Source: Haemonchus contortus (taxonomy: Eukaryota; Nematoda; Chromadorea; Rhabditida; Trichostrongylidae). From it: 64,000 nt of DNA. How positions within the stretch are numbered: the first letter of the stretch is position 1; each line of letters begins with the position of its first letter. The stretch covers positions 14,993,940-15,057,939 of the forward strand of contig LS997563.1 of the NCBI GenBank assembly GCA_000469685.2, written 5' to 3'. The notes under the pieces are model-generated. The model was not told the origin of the DNA. It did no database searches and saw only the letters and a program-made list of their open reading frames with translations. The translations under genes were made by a program, and so were the position numbers. Shown here in pieces: positions 1 to 12,193 of the stretch.

Positions 1-500
1 GTCACGGATGGTTTAGCCTATCCCTTTCAGCAAAAAAAAAAAGAAATCAGTATTACTTCATATCTATGACACCATTCTGCTAAACGTCCCTTGTACTCAA
101 AGCTCCCGGCATTTAGGTATTTGCATCGAATGTAGGGACTTCTTTTGCAATATCTTCGTGATTGAGTCTACAAAACCCGCAAATGCAAACTACAGAACAC
201 ATATCGGTGTGCTTCAGAACGGTTTCAAACAGAAGGCTAGAGGCAAATTAATGCTAAATTATTTTACATGGGATCGATCAAGGTCACTTGATTCTCAACA
301 GTGCTGCTAATCGGACCGGCTACGGAGGGGGTTTTCTGCGAGTGTTTGAGGGCCTTTCGTCAATAATTAGAACTTTCTTTTCCGCGCTTTCACGCAAACT
401 TTCTCGTACCAATTAAACGCTCAGAAATTTCATAGACGTCGTACCAGACAGGAAGCCAACTCTGTGCAATCAACAAAGTAAAAATTGTGAACATGTTTAC
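1..500. other. Rab-7 intron 2, start
   Basis: This is intron sequence following rab-7 exon 2 (minus strand). I see no further rab-7 exon and no other feature here. Confidence 0.6.
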
Positions 501-3500
501 CTGCAATGTCACGGTACGGTCATCAATTTGTACATCTCTGGTGAGGAAATCTGCTCCTATCGTGGCCTGAAATAAAGAATTGTAAACTCAGTTAGACAGG
601 CAGTTCGAAATCTCAAGTCCAACGGTACTGAAATCACTGAGAAGTACCAGTAAGCGTATAGGATGCTTCCACTTGGATTAGGCAGTAACGAAAATGTCGT
701 TTTGCTGGAGACTGTGTCTCAATTACACCACTACCTATTTATCACAGAACAAGTAATTGATAACAGGTCGATCCATCTATGGTAACAGCGAAATTTTGGT
801 CAGATTAACCCTTTCATATCTCCTCACACTTCTCTACATTACTTTTACTTCACATAGGATTCACTACTACCACTCAATTCGAGGAACATAGTTTTTCATA
901 GTCCAGTTTTATGAACGGCAAAAAAAGTCCTCCGGTTTTGATCAATTGTGTTTTTGCGATGCGCCTCGCATTCCTTTCCATTTGAAAACGTAATGACGCT
1001 TTGAATGCATAATTTGGCCTGTATAATACGTTGCGGCGGCCGAATGTTGTATAAGTTAGTTCTTTTTTATCCTGTCAGACGAGTCGACCCTGGAGGAGTG
1101 GAAGACTCGGTTGGCAGGAGCATGTATCGGTTCAGGATTCCACCCCGGCAACTGCCTTTGTAACAGCGCTCCTCTCGACATGAACTCCGCGAAAATGCGA
1201 CCAGATGATAACAGAAGGGCACAAGTATCCAAAAAAATGCTAAAAGTTTTCAGATTGCAACTCCTGCGATTTTAGTGATTTCGGCGACATTCTGGTGTTC
1301 CGGTGAAATTGAAGCTATGACAGTGAGGAATTTTCCAAAATCCAATACCTCATGCACCGGTGATATTGCGTTGTCCAGTTGACTTAAATTGCGCCCGCAG
1401 CTTCTGAAGTAGCCAATAATGGCTAGCCACTGTACGAGATGATTAGTTCCAATACCAAATTCGATTGGTTAGGTAATCTGGAGAAAGCATTTGAGAAGGC
1501 GTACTAAAGACGTATAGGTTAGCCTATTATTGAAAAAGCGCTAGACAGAAGTCGGCTCTCAATTATTAATCGTTTTCCTTTGCGAAACGAACTACCATGC
1601 GACAGATCAGGAAGATTCAGCACAGGCTTATAGCTTTGAGAAGTTTCGCACTTAATATTTTGTATTCATACGAATAATGCGAAATGATCATGCCGCAGTA
1701 ACGTTGCTGTTTGAGCGAGTTCATCTTTCTCAGTGTTTTGCGGTGGGCGTTGTAGATATAGGGATAATATCTGAGCGTTGAGCCCGCGAAAGGAACGACG
1801 AGTTGCGCCACTGATTCGCCATCACGTGGTTCTGTAGATGTTCGGGAGGAAAACGCGTCCGTCTGAACAGCAGACGAAAAATGGTACGCCCGCACAGGAG
1901 CACGACTGACTCAACGAATAGCGAAAAGACCTCGATTTCCGGCTGATTGTTGACGCAGTGGAAAGCGAGAATGAGGAAGAAGTGAGACTTCAGAAGTTTA
2001 ACCGCAAGCTACGTTCCCTTGATTTCGCGATTGATGGCGGACAACTCAAACCCATGAATAAGGTCGGTTCATCGGTCCCAGTGGCACCACAGAGTTGACG
2101 ACATGGGTAGTTCGAGTAAGCTCATCATGGCTTTCTGGGAGGTCACTTCCACATTCGCAAGACCCTTAGTCAACAAGAAAGCTGAATTTTGGCCAGGCAT
2201 GCACCAAGACTTGAACAGATGGTGCAAAGATGCCGAGCGGATATTCTGACGAACAGCAAAAGCGAAAGGTCCCCTTTCAAGCCATTTGCCTCACAAAATC
2301 CATCCGAAATTGTCGGAATCGATTTACTCAAAACCTAGCTACTCGTGGGAATCGCTACATCGTAACAATAAAGACAAAAATACTTAAGGGCGTACCCTTA
2401 CCCTATTGCAAATAAAGGGGCTGAAACTTCGCTGAAGCACTCCTCAGTAACTGGATTTGCGGCTGCGGTCGATAGCCAACGGTTTTGCATTCCTATCATG
2501 AAAGCGAATTTAAGAATTCCATTATGGAGGCCCCGTGCACACTTATGAGCACTCAACAAAATTCACATTCAAATTTAAAGAAAACAATTTTGAAATCAGA
2601 AAGGGCATAGCCATAGGGAGAATGGTATTACGGAGAGAGCCAATGGAACCGCTGCTAGGATGCTACGGGAGAAAAACCTTGTACTCGCGTAGTGGGACAG
2701 GATTCTAAACACGATCGTGTAAGCTTACAATGCAGCACCGCATGAATCAACTAAGAAAAGCCCTTCTCTCTTGCTATTAGGCCACGATCCTGTTTATCCC
2801 TTGGCGATTATACCACCAAAAAATTTATTACCATATACGGTAGATTACGACGTTGTGAAACTGAATTTCTGACTGGTTTGAGCATGGCTCCTAATTATAT
2901 TACAGAAAACGCAAACAGGAAGGAAAGGAATTACGATGGAGCTTAATACTCGAAAATGCACGAAATTTACCATTGGGTATAGAGTTTATTTCAGGAGAAA
3001 CGAGGAAATCGCGTCAACCCAAATTGGTCACACTATAAGAGGTTACCTCCGTGGTGTGACCAGTTTAGGATGACGCAATTTCCCTTTTTCTGCTGGAATG
3101 ATTTGGGGAGGGGCTACTGCATCAGGTAACTTTGCATTAATGACACTGATCGAGAAAGTAAGGAAAACAAACTTCAAAAATTTTATCAGTCAGTGAAAAT
3201 TCTACCACAAGTAAGTGATAATCCAGTCAAGGGCATGGCTACGCGCTAAGAAAAACTACCTAGGAAAGTAAAAAGTTGAAAAATTAACAAGCAAAGTGCT
3301 CCAAATCCACGTTCTTTTTTCGGTACCGTCCATTGATCGAAAATGGATGTTAAAGGGACTGGCGTAGCCGAAAGCCTATATATCTGGGAATGGAAGTGGC
3401 ATGCATGGCTGACATAACCCTACAAGATGAAATCCCTAATGTTCTTTCTGGACCGTTGAAATTTCCGCTACCATACGAATTAACTCGTTTATTATCGACT

Positions 3501-5025
3501 TTGACCCAATACCATGTACCCGAAGCTTGGAGGCCGCCACACTTCTTGATCGGTCACATGACTCCATAGCTCCATCCGGGTTATGTGTGTCCTCGTACTG
3601 CACTCATGAAACGCTTGGTAGATAGGGCCAAAAATTGAATTCTGCTACGTTCGATTTCTCACTTCTTCTTTCAATGCGGTGTCCTACTCGGTATTTTCAG
3701 TGGAATAATCCAATATACCATGAATGGAAAGAATGACAAATGCTTATGGCCATTTTTCGCCTTTCTTGAGCCACCACTTAATTACAAAACGCAAATTTTT
3801 CGTAAGCCTCTGAAAAAAAGGAAGGACATGTCAGTCGTGCCCCAGGTGGGTAGACTGGCGGGTATACCTGTTTAAAAAAATGCCGTACACCTTAGTACAT
3901 CGTGTTCCATAGTTTTCAAGAGATACCCCTTGACTTTTGAGGAGTTTTTGCCCTAAGGGTACTAAGAAATGGATTGGACGTTTCCTTCACCTTGTGAAAT
4001 TACAGCAAACAGAGATGGGGAATCTTAGGGACAATCAGTAGCCTTAGTTCCCACCCTAGAAAACAACGTGGTAGCCTCTGGTTTCTCGTGGAAATGGCAC
4101 TGGATGAAACGTAACAGACGGAATGAACGAAGATGGTCGAATAGTGAACTCTTCTAAATCAGTATGAACCATTTCATCCCATCTCTGACGAGGGTAGAAA
4201 CTGTACTAGCAAGGTAGCCAAAGCAGGCCCACACTTTAGCGATTGCAATAAATTTTAACCCATGCACGTAAAGATGCGTATTCATGAATACAGCATACAA
4301 ACCCAAAGTTCCCTTCTCCAGCTTTGGAGCTCAAAGAAACTTGCTTCCTTTCTTCCCTGAATGAGCTGGACGTCACTGCCTTGAACCGTGCAAATGCGTC
4401 GTAACTGAATTCCTGAATTGCATCACCAGACCTTCCGTATAGCAGTTTTTTTCTGACTCGAAGATTCGGGCACCCTCTCTCAGGTGGTACTACAAAAGGC
4501 TGCAAAGGTCCCTTCAGGTACACGTAAATGAGAAGCTCGAGTCCTCAACACATGCAGTACTATAACAATAAATACCCCGTCAAGTTGTTGGCATGTAGCA
4601 TTAAATATTCGGAGCTAGGGCTGCCTCAAAAAAAAAAGCAATACTGCCTAAACAGGTCGATCCCAAGGTGCCTCTCGCCTACTCCTCTTTAAATGCAAGC
4701 TTTTGGCTAAGCTGGCATGCAACACACCAATCGTACAAACTCAGTAGCACAGGAGTAGCAGAGATTTCATCCCTTGAATACATCCGTTTGGGGATATAAT
4801 GGCCTCTAAAAGTCATTTAACAAAACGAATGAAAAAAACTAGAAGCATCCCCCCCTCGAAAAAAAAAAAACAAACGTTATTTGTCTAACTGAAAAATATC
4901 AAAAATCTCACCTTGTACTGATTACTGAATCTACGGTTAACATACTGATTCATCAGCGACGTCTTGCCTACGCCAGAATCGCCGAGAATAATCACTTTAA
5001 GAAGCGCCTTCTTCCTGCCTGACAT
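501..5025 (-). CDS. rab-7: Ras-related GTPase Rab-7, first two coding exons (partial gene)
   Basis: Rab7 is the small GTPase of late endosomes and lysosomes, controlling their maturation and fusion. Exon 1 is 5025 down to 4912 (38 codons, from [18 protein letters not shown]) and ends at an AAG/GTGAGA donor. It carries the P-loop GDSGVGKT at residues 15-22. Exon 2 is 566 down to 501 (22 codons, from [12 protein letters not shown]), with a TTTCAG acceptor and a CAG/GTAAAC donor; it supplies the switch I threonine at residue 40. Both junctions are phase 0 and the joined 60 residues run colinearly with animal Rab7. The ATG sits in CAAAATG, and a TTTTAG 15 bases upstream could be a trans-splice acceptor. 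The remaining ~150 residues (switch II, NKxD, C-terminal cysteines) must lie left of the window: nothing at 1-500 encodes them. Confidence 0.95.
1600..3060 (+). mobile_element. Ty3/gypsy-type LTR retrotransposon pol fragment (decayed)
   Basis: Translating the plus strand in shifting frames gives a broken pol tail. At about 2100-2240 there is an integrase zinc-binding region with [15 protein letters not shown] and [13 protein letters not shown]. From about 2320 to 2520 comes a decayed integrase core ([13 protein letters not shown], then [14 protein letters not shown]). From about 2630 to 2960 the integrase tail shows [14 protein letters not shown] and [15 protein letters not shown]. Upstream, 1930-2080 resembles the RNase H to integrase linker, and 1600-1900 only faintly resembles RNase H. 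There are many stops and frameshifts and no LTR pair that I can see. It lies inside rab-7 intron 1 on the opposite strand. Confidence 0.7.
3004..3083. repeat. 80-bp imperfect palindrome
   Basis: Two arms of about 30 bases (3004-3033 and 3054-3083) are reverse complements with roughly four or five mismatches, around a 20-base loop. The palindrome sits at the 3' edge of the gypsy fragment, inside rab-7 intron 1. It could be a small MITE or a hairpin at the element's end. Confidence 0.6.
3084..4911. other. Remainder of rab-7 intron 1, no feature recognised
   Basis: AT-rich intronic sequence with only short stop-bounded reading frames. It may include the rest of the decayed gypsy element, but I could not identify LTRs or coding remnants. 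Confidence 0.5.
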
Positions 5026-6845
5026 TTTGAACGTTCCTAAAACAACAACCGCACGCTTTCTTTCAAAAACAAAATCAAGCCGTAAACCTCGAAACCGAAG
5101 GAGAAACGATGACGCCACAAAAGTAACGAAGAAAAAAGGTAGATAAAAAATACATTGGAAAACAGATGAAGCGCGGTAACCGTTTGTAATCTATTCACAC
5201 GATTACGGAAAACTAATGAAAGAAAAGCTGACAAGCGAGAACCTACAGAAGCGACAAATCACAATCTCTGGTTTTTCGAACTGCAGGACAAAAAATGTTC
5301 AGTAAAAAGTTACCAGAAAGGTACGTCAAGGCAATGAAGGATGACTTCTATAGAGTTCGAATAAAAAATGGGGACAGAGGATGCCCTTACAATTGAGAGA
5401 GAGTGAGAAATTCCGCTCATGAGAGATGAAAACGCGAAGATGAATCACACGATCACTCCACCGAAACATGCTACTGCCAAAGTGCAGCTGTGAATCAATC
5501 GATACAGAAATCAATAATGCTGTTCACGAGCTCGGGCTCAACATTATACAATGACCTACTAACAAATGAAACAAACTCAACTCAAACAAAATTTCAATTG
5601 GAGCACGGAGAAAACTTTATTTTGTTTTTCAGAAAACCAGCAAAAAATATGTAGAACGTAGAATGGAAAAGTAGCTCACATTTGTTACTACGCCTTCCTG
5701 AAAAATTCCCCCAAAAACAAATTCCACAAGCAATAAGATACAAAAAAACGGAAAGTTTTTACGTTTTTTAGTGCTAATAACTTATTCGCAACTTTCCCAA
5801 GAAATATTAATTCAATAAAAACGTAGTTGGCAGGAGTATAATTAACAAAATATGTTTTGAATTTTCAAGAAATTCAGCGAAAATGATGACAACCTAAGTG
5901 CCAGCCATTGGAGACAATGTGTTAAGGGCTAGTCACAGCGCGAGCTAATCGATGAAATGAACACCCGCACGACGTTCAAAGCCACCCCGACGACGCTATA
6001 AGGCAATGGCAATGCTGTCTGAAACCGGACACAGTTTCAAATCCGGTTCATCACACACACACCGTCGTCAGCAAATCGTCTACGATTACGAGAAAAAAGC
6101 AACAGAAACTAAATTAACTAACCTATAACAGAAATTACCGTAAATATCGATATGTGCCGATGTGTAAAAATAGAAAGAATGGAATGATTCATCATTGGTT
6201 CTCGATAAAACACTGACGCAGCTCGTTTCCGAAAGCAAGTGCTTCGATTGCTCATCAATCGATTTCGGTTCCATGTGGGACGGCAATGTCCTTGGCAATT
6301 ACTCAGACAAACCCTTGAAACAACATATGAGCAAAGAAACGGAAAAGAAAAAGAGCAAAAGAATCATTTAGCAAATAAGTTTCACGCATATCACATGACC
6401 CTTCGGAAACAGCTGTTAATTGTGGGAGGAAATTCCTCGTGATGTGGGTTTCCCTTAAGTCTGTCCACATGCGAAAATTTGAGAAAAACGCGAAACACAT
6501 GAAGTAAAAGAAACAACGATCAATGTCGACCACCAACAGAGACAAACTTACAATTCGTGATGAATTGTAAAGAGTAAATTCAAACATCAATCACAGTCCT
6601 TCGTTTCGCAATGGCTACATAACAAAAAATATTCGCTAAAACCAACTGATTCGTTAAAACGTCGGCTGCTAAAGCTGATGAAGGAAAATTTGCTTTTATT
6701 TTTGTAATCTTTTTGAATATTTATTAAGCACTGGTTACTGCTTGAACCGAACTGAGAACCTATGTAACAAAAGGGAATATGAAAGGACCCAAAGTGGACC
6801 TCAATAGTGAAACGAATCATTTCTTGTCTGGTCCATCGCGTTTTA
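5026..6845. other. Upstream region of rab-7, no gene recognised
   Basis: This is the sequence 5' of rab-7, so its promoter should lie here. It is AT-rich, with no clear TATA box, no tRNA and no protein resemblance in either strand. Confidence 0.5.
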
Positions 6846-6943
6846 ATATTTGAAGAGGTTATCAGCGAAAACAGTGAACATATCGAACATACGAACGAAA
6901 ACAATATCAATTAAACATATTTGAAGAGGTTATCAGCGAAAAC
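6846..6943 (+). repeat. Direct repeat of 27 bp, 71 bp apart
   Basis: The segment beginning ATATTTGAAGAGGTTATCAG occurs at 6846-6872 and again at 6917-6943 with no mismatch. It looks like a recent local duplication of a 71-bp unit whose remainder has diverged. Confidence 0.7.
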
Positions 6944-7029
6944 GGAGTTGTGTAAGACACTTCATTTCAATATTGCATCTCAGATGCTGACATTTAGAGA
7001 GCACCGTCCGCTGGGAAGCCAGCTGGTGC

Positions 7030-7203
7030 TGATTATTTCGGTGACAGGGCTGTTGTCAACCACAATCTCTGTCTCTGCATGTCGTATCCCACAGAGAAAG
7101 AAGGGCGTGTCGGTTACAGGACCGTTGTCAACCGCGTGTGTAGTGATTCAGCGTTTTTGTCGTTTTCTCTGCGTCTCCTCAAAGGCAGAGGAAGAGCTGG
7201 CCA
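7030..7203. repeat. Repetitive host of the MITE, with internal direct repeats
   Basis: The motif ACAGGGCTGTTGTCAACC at about 7045 recurs as ACAGGACCGTTGTCAACC at about 7118, and in reverse at about 8070-8090. A related stretch occurs near 8590-8650. This appears to be an older dispersed repeat into which the MITE at 7214 inserted. Confidence 0.5.
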
Positions 7204-7213
7204 TTCCTCAATG

Positions 7214-7602
7214 GGGTCCGGGAACTTCTCCCCTGACACGGCGTCGCACACGTCGCACCCGCCGCCTATCGCAGGATTGCGATGGAAGATTGGATCGCGC
7301 AATTTGTGAGGTACGGAGTCCTTTAATTATTCGAATTGGCTGGCCGCTCTTTTCAATCCCAATGCGGTCTTGATCGTCGTTTATACAGGAGGAGTCATTT
7401 TAATTAATCAAGTCTAATAAACATGAAAACTAAAAAGAAACAGAAGAAAAAACGATAAAATCCAATGGAAAAGCAAGCCAGTCAAGGAAAAATATCGCGT
7501 CCTATCGATTGGCGGGGAGGCGGGGTGAGTACGGTAATTGGAGTGACATTTGCCGCATGCTGCAAGGGAGAATGCAGCGATAGGGGAGAAGTTCCGTTAC
7601 CC
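7214..7602 (+). mobile_element. Mutator-type MITE, copy 1, with 10-bp target duplication
   Basis: This 389-bp non-autonomous element begins GGGTCCGGGAACTTCTCCCC and ends AGGGGAGAAGTTCCGTTACCC-like; the ends are inverted repeats of about 21 bases. It is flanked by a perfect 10-bp direct repeat, TTCCTCAATG, at 7204-7213 and 7603-7612. A close copy lies inverted at 43582-43973. The 10-bp duplication and long inverted ends fit a Mutator-like (MULE) derivative; hAT elements would give 8 bp. No transposase is encoded. Confidence 0.85.
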
Positions 7603-7980
7603 TTCCTCAATGCCTCCTATCACCAATTTTACAATAGGTTTCCTAGCGGAACACTCTCGGGTTAAGACTGAATCAATGGTGTTGCAGTTCTTCAAACGAT
7701 ATTGTTGATCTCAATGCTGATTCCCATAAAAATAAAGTAGCAAATAGGTTGCACACTAGGGTTTTCTACAAGCCACATAGATTTTTCGCGGTGTAGACGT
7801 TCTATGCAGACGTTTTATTAATATTTGGACAAAGATCAAGCCTTTGCTTCTCTCAGACCACCTGAAATTTGACATACGAAGTTTCCTTAGGTGGATGAAG
7901 TCTGTCTTTCTGGAAATTCTTCGACTCTTGGACCCATTCGAATGTCTACTCTTGACGAGGGAGCGCTCTGTAGTAGAGTA

Positions 7981-8117
7981 CGGACAACGAGCGGACACGC
8001 CCTCCTCCAGCTGGTGAACACGAAACGCAGAGATTGCCTCGCTGTCTGATTCTCTCAGCGAGAGAAATTCTGGTTGACAACAGCCCTGTAACCGGGCGTG
8101 TCCGCTCGTGTTCCGTC
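7981..8117. repeat. Small palindromic element
   Basis: Terminal arms ACGAGCGGACACGCCC and its reverse complement GGGCGTGTCCGCTCGT bound a 137-bp segment. It shares the inner GTTGACAACAGCCCTGT motif with the repeat at 7030-7203, so it is probably a MITE of that family. Confidence 0.6.
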
Positions 8118-8738
8118 CCTCTCTACTTGAAAGCGTTATCTCGTAAAGAGTGCTTACTTGAAAGGGTGTACGAGTCGAAGATGGATTAAGGAGGGCCTAC
8201 CAAACTAAGAAGACTTTGTGATTCAAATTGATAAAAGCAAGAAAAGGATTTGGAAATGAAGATGAACGTGGTGTAGTTAGGCAAGGGTTGTTTGCTTGGC
8301 ACTGGATGACCAAATTAAAAACTTTGAAAGAAAGACGATCTTTTTTGCACTATTGTTTAAACAACGCACAAGACCTTCACACTGGAAAAGTGTCTACGTG
8401 ACATTACGCAAAAACCATGTTTTCCGCTCTTCTCCAATATTCTTCATGTTGTGAATGCTTATCGTTCAAAGGTCTGCTGCACTAATAAATCAACATAAAC
8501 CCAAGTTGCGCCATGTACTATAGGACTACGCGTTCAGGGATGGCAAGTTCTTCCGTCTGTGCGCCATCCTCTGCACCTACATATCTAAGAAGACCCAGAG
8601 AAAACGAAAAAACCGCTGAGTCACTCTACCAACGGTTGACAACTGGTCTGGAACCGTTTATTTCCACCCACGGTAGCAGGCAGTTGCGTATAAACAGCAA
8701 CTACCTAATCCTACTTTGACTTTATTCGATTTCAATAG

Positions 8739-8937
8739 CTGCTTTCGGACTTCGACGTCCGTCCGTCCGTCCGTTCAACCGTGCGCGACGGCGGACGCGA
8801 GCTTATCGCGACGGCGGTTCTAGAAAGGTCATGGCAGCGTCTGATAGGTATTCGGCGCTATTAATACACTTCTAGAACCGAGACCGCCGTCGCGCTTGCG
8901 TTGGATGGATGGACGGTTTTCGAAGTCTGAAAGCAGC
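8739..8937. mobile_element. 199-bp foldback MITE
   Basis: The ends GCTGCTTTCGGACTTCGA and, reversed, GCTGCTTTCAGACTTCGA match at 17 of 18 bases. Inner arms (CGCGACGGCGG and CCGCCGTCGCG) extend the fold, and GTCC/GGAC-rich tracts lie next to the ends. Partial copies of one end occur at about 9495-9535 and 9663-9705. Confidence 0.75.
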
Positions 8938-8994
8938 CAATGGGTCGTATTGCCATATTCAGTGAGGATATTTTCATAAGTATGATTTGCTTTG

Positions 8995-9284
8995 TACTTG
9001 GGCAGAGGTTAGAGTGACAAGTGGCGCAATTCACACACGCATGGTCACGGGATCAAATCCCGGATCGATATCTGGCTAGACCAACCTTCCATCCCTCCGG
9101 AGTCGGTTAGTTGGTACCAGGCTCGTCTGGAAGGAAAAAGCACTGACTTGTACATCGGTTGGCCACCGCAAGTCATTGCATAAGCCACATTCGCATTCAA
9201 TACGCCACTAGGATTCTGAATGATTGTCGAATACGTGGGCGCATCCTGCGATGGGACTGATCAGCGTCCCAAAACTTTATCCTT
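8995..9284 (+). mobile_element. tRNA-derived SINE with 14-bp target duplication
   Basis: The head contains a tRNA-like T arm, CGGG-ATCAAAT-CCCG, a good match to the RNA polymerase III B box, with a weak A-box candidate TGGCGCAATTCA upstream. The body is about 290 bp. Flanking direct repeats TATGATTTG(C/T)TTTG at 8981-8994 and 9285-9298 match at 13 of 14, as expected for LINE-mediated insertion. It probably uses an RTE-type LINE for movement, which is an inference. Confidence 0.7.
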
Positions 9285-9479
9285 TATGATTTGTTTTGAT
9301 TCCTGAACACACCATAATACAATGTAAACATGCAAGTAAAGGAAGTGCAACATAGGAGTGCAAGGTGTCCTTCTAGCCATCCTCTGGGAACCCGTCGAGT
9401 CAAGGAATACAGGAAGATGCTTTGCGATTTGTATGAAAACAGTTGGGATTTTGATTGAGGCTTGCTATGTCAACAGAAA

Positions 9480-9705
9480 GTGGGAGCGGACGGACTGATG
9501 GACGGTCGTCGAAGTCTGAAAGCAACCTTTGCGGTGGCGCTGGACACGTGTTGACAATACTGGTCAGATTGGGTTGAAGGCTGTGTAACTCGTTAGGGCA
9601 CGTGATCCATTGGTGTCTTGCGTTGTCAACACATGGCCGGCGCTGCCGCAATCAGTCGCTCGGTCGAACGGACGGACGGTAGTTGAAGTCTGAAAACCGC
9701 AAATG
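9480..9705. repeat. Partial foldback ends
   Basis: Two short stretches (about 9495-9535 and 9663-9705) repeat the GGACGG...GAAGTCTGAAA end of the foldback element at 8739-8937. They are solo ends or decayed copies. Confidence 0.5.
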
Positions 9706-10161
9706 ACGCTATGGATGCGCCGGGTGTGGTGCAGTTGAGTCGAAATCGTCGCTCCGCGGCGAGAGAGATGCCGCGCCGGAAGGGATGCAGAGTGCAGCAG
9801 CAAGCGAGAAATACAGGAACGAAAGAAGTAACAGTAGAATAATGGCAAAAATAATAGTCTCGCTTATCGATCAAGCTGTATGAAGAACGCAAGAACTGTA
9901 ATAAACGCAGCAAATGGTCCGCGGCTGCCGCATGCGGCGATTCGATTCCACAAAGCCGATCCGACTGCCCGTCTCCCTGGTTGCTCCCACTGACTCCTTG
10001 CTGTGCTTCCACGCACAAATGCGTTGCAACCTGTACTATTACCGTTCTTACTTTAGGCTTCCATTGAGTTTGTCCTCCAAATCCATAATACATATTTCAC
10101 ACTGAATTATAGAAAACATCTGTAGAAGAAAACATCCAGTTCAAGTTAGGTTGACAATTAA
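9706..10161. other. No feature recognised
   Basis: Intergenic DNA without convincing coding sequence or repeat structure. Confidence 0.4.
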
Positions 10162-10860
10162 AGGCACGGCTCACGATAAAAAAGGTTACTGAGTTCTTAC
10201 TCCAAGAATACTCAGCGCGTCCCATGGGTGGTAGAAGGGACCCTCTCGCTCCCACAATCTCGGCACTTAGGGCATAGTGGAAGCCCCGTTGCTGCCGTAG
10301 TTCGCTTTCCCGCCCCTCGATCGGTGTCACGTTAGGCGAGTGTCGAGACAATACAGATTGCTATTATTCGTTCTAGGACCCACGCACAATCAGCTAATCG
10401 CCGGGTGATGAGGCGATGTTTTCCTCCCACTCTTTTTTTTCCTCTGTTTTTCTTTTTGCTGCCGCGATCCCTTTTTTAATTTCCTACTCCTAGAGGCTGA
10501 AAAGGGCGAGCTACTTTTGCTGTTACTAGGGTTTCTTGTTTATTTATGCTTATATGTGAATGAATTTTTGCTTACCATTGTCTGTCATTCGCACCGGGAC
10601 CCACACGTGCGCAGTGAAACACACCGTTTAGCTCGTCCGGACGCCCCCTCTTCTTCATTTTTCTGGTTTCATTTTCGTCCAGCCCCCTTTTTTAACGGTT
10701 TTTTGAAGCCTTTTTTCACTTTGAAAACCCCGATGCACGCAGTTACTTCCTTTGAAAACCCCGATGCACGCAGTTACTTCACCTCAGCGCACTAGTTTCG
10801 ATCTTGTATTCCATTTTTTATCATAATCTGGATTACCCGAAATTATCGCGAACTGTGCCT
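10162..10860. mobile_element. TTAA-flanked (piggyBac-type) non-autonomous element, subfamily 2
   Basis: The 699-bp segment starts AGGCACGGCTCACGAT and ends ATCGCGAACTGTGCCT, which are inverted repeats. TTAA lies at 10158-10161 and 10861-10864. TTAA targets are the mark of piggyBac-like transposons. Length and termini match the copy at 46535-47235, but the interior is mostly different, suggesting a related subfamily. A 31-bp tandem duplication lies inside. Confidence 0.65.
10719..10780 (+). repeat. Tandem duplication, 31 bp x 2
   Basis: Two consecutive identical 31-base units beginning CTTTGAAAACCCCGATGCAC. This is a simple recent slippage duplication within the TTAA element. Confidence 0.85.
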
Positions 10861-10864
10861 TTAA

Positions 10865-12193
10865 GTTGATATTGATTGTTTCAATCAGAAAACTTGACAA
10901 CTTGAACATATTCAAATAGCAAAATGAACTTTAAAAATTCGAATTTGTGTCTCTGACGATCAAAATAACAGTGAAAAATAAAAAATATTACAACGTCGAA
11001 AGTACACACCAATTGCAGGCACACAATCTACCAACTCGTCAGCAGGCAATCTAGTAAACAAAAAATCACCTTTCACACTTTCCCGTCACTCTGTCTTACT
11101 TTTTTGCACCCCTCATTACATCACTTTTCTCTTTACTTTTGATTCCTGTTTCAAAGTTGTTATTATACAAAAAGAAACCCAGAAGGTTATATACTTTTTG
11201 AGCTTATATAAGATAGGAATGACTCAGACTTTCACATTTTGACCTACCATTTGAAAAAGCTCATAAAACTGTCAGAGCTCCTAATAATTGAAATTAGTTC
11301 TACTATGAGAGTTCGAAAGAGGCTGGACGGGTAAATGGTCACGGTACCATTGTAGTCGAGTAGTCGATCCTTTTCACTGATTCACTACAGCTGCTTCTGG
11401 AATACACCATGATCGCTAGAATGTATGCATGCTTCAGCCTTTTCAAGATTTTCGACCTTTGTAGAGCTAACATCTCGATAGGTTTCCCTTAGTGAGCCTG
11501 AAAGTCGGAAAACCGTTTGATATTGATTCTCTTGCAAGACAAGATACACTTCAGACAACTCTCTAAACAAGAAGACCCGCCGAACCCTGTATACAAGAGG
11601 GCTATGAGACTAACCTTAGACTTAAAGATCTTGGAAAGGCCGATGCAAACATACAATCTGGTCACAGCTATTTTTGTCCAAAATGATGACAAATGTGGCT
11701 TATCAGCTGTTGTTCGATGCATGGACTTTTGGATTGTCACCCCACACGATGGGTAAAGGACAGGAACATCTCTCAGAGTACGACCTGAATAATTAGCTTT
11801 CAAATGAGAAAAAAAGTGCATAAGTAATTGGAAACAGAGGGTGGAAATATAGTTGGGGGAGGGGGCACTCCTCTTCTTCAACACTAGCTGCTTTAGCAGA
11901 GAAAAAGTGGAGTAGCCGCCTCCGCAGGCCTCTCATGATGCTCTCTAAGTATGAATAGTATTGAAGCACGCTACTTTCGAAACACTTTTGAAAAAAAATG
12001 AAACATTGGTAAAAAAATGTACAATTCTTTCCCCACCCCACTTCGAAGAGTGTCCCACTCCCAACTAGATTTTCACAGAAATCTCCGTGACTAGAAGGCA
12101 AGGATGGCTTTTGCTGACAACAGCTGTTCATTCGCATACTAAGTTGGAAATCTGCCATTTACTGAAGACGTGCCTTAATTTTGTATCAGGTAG
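10865..12193. other. No gene recognised
   Basis: Short reading frames only. The stretch 11840-11960 shares the motif GTTGGGGGAGG with the palindromic element that follows and may be a decayed relative. Confidence 0.4.

Noticed and set aside
7079..7373. Overlapping frames of 76-150 codons
   Set aside because: They run through the MITE and its repeat host; the same frames recur in the repeat copies.
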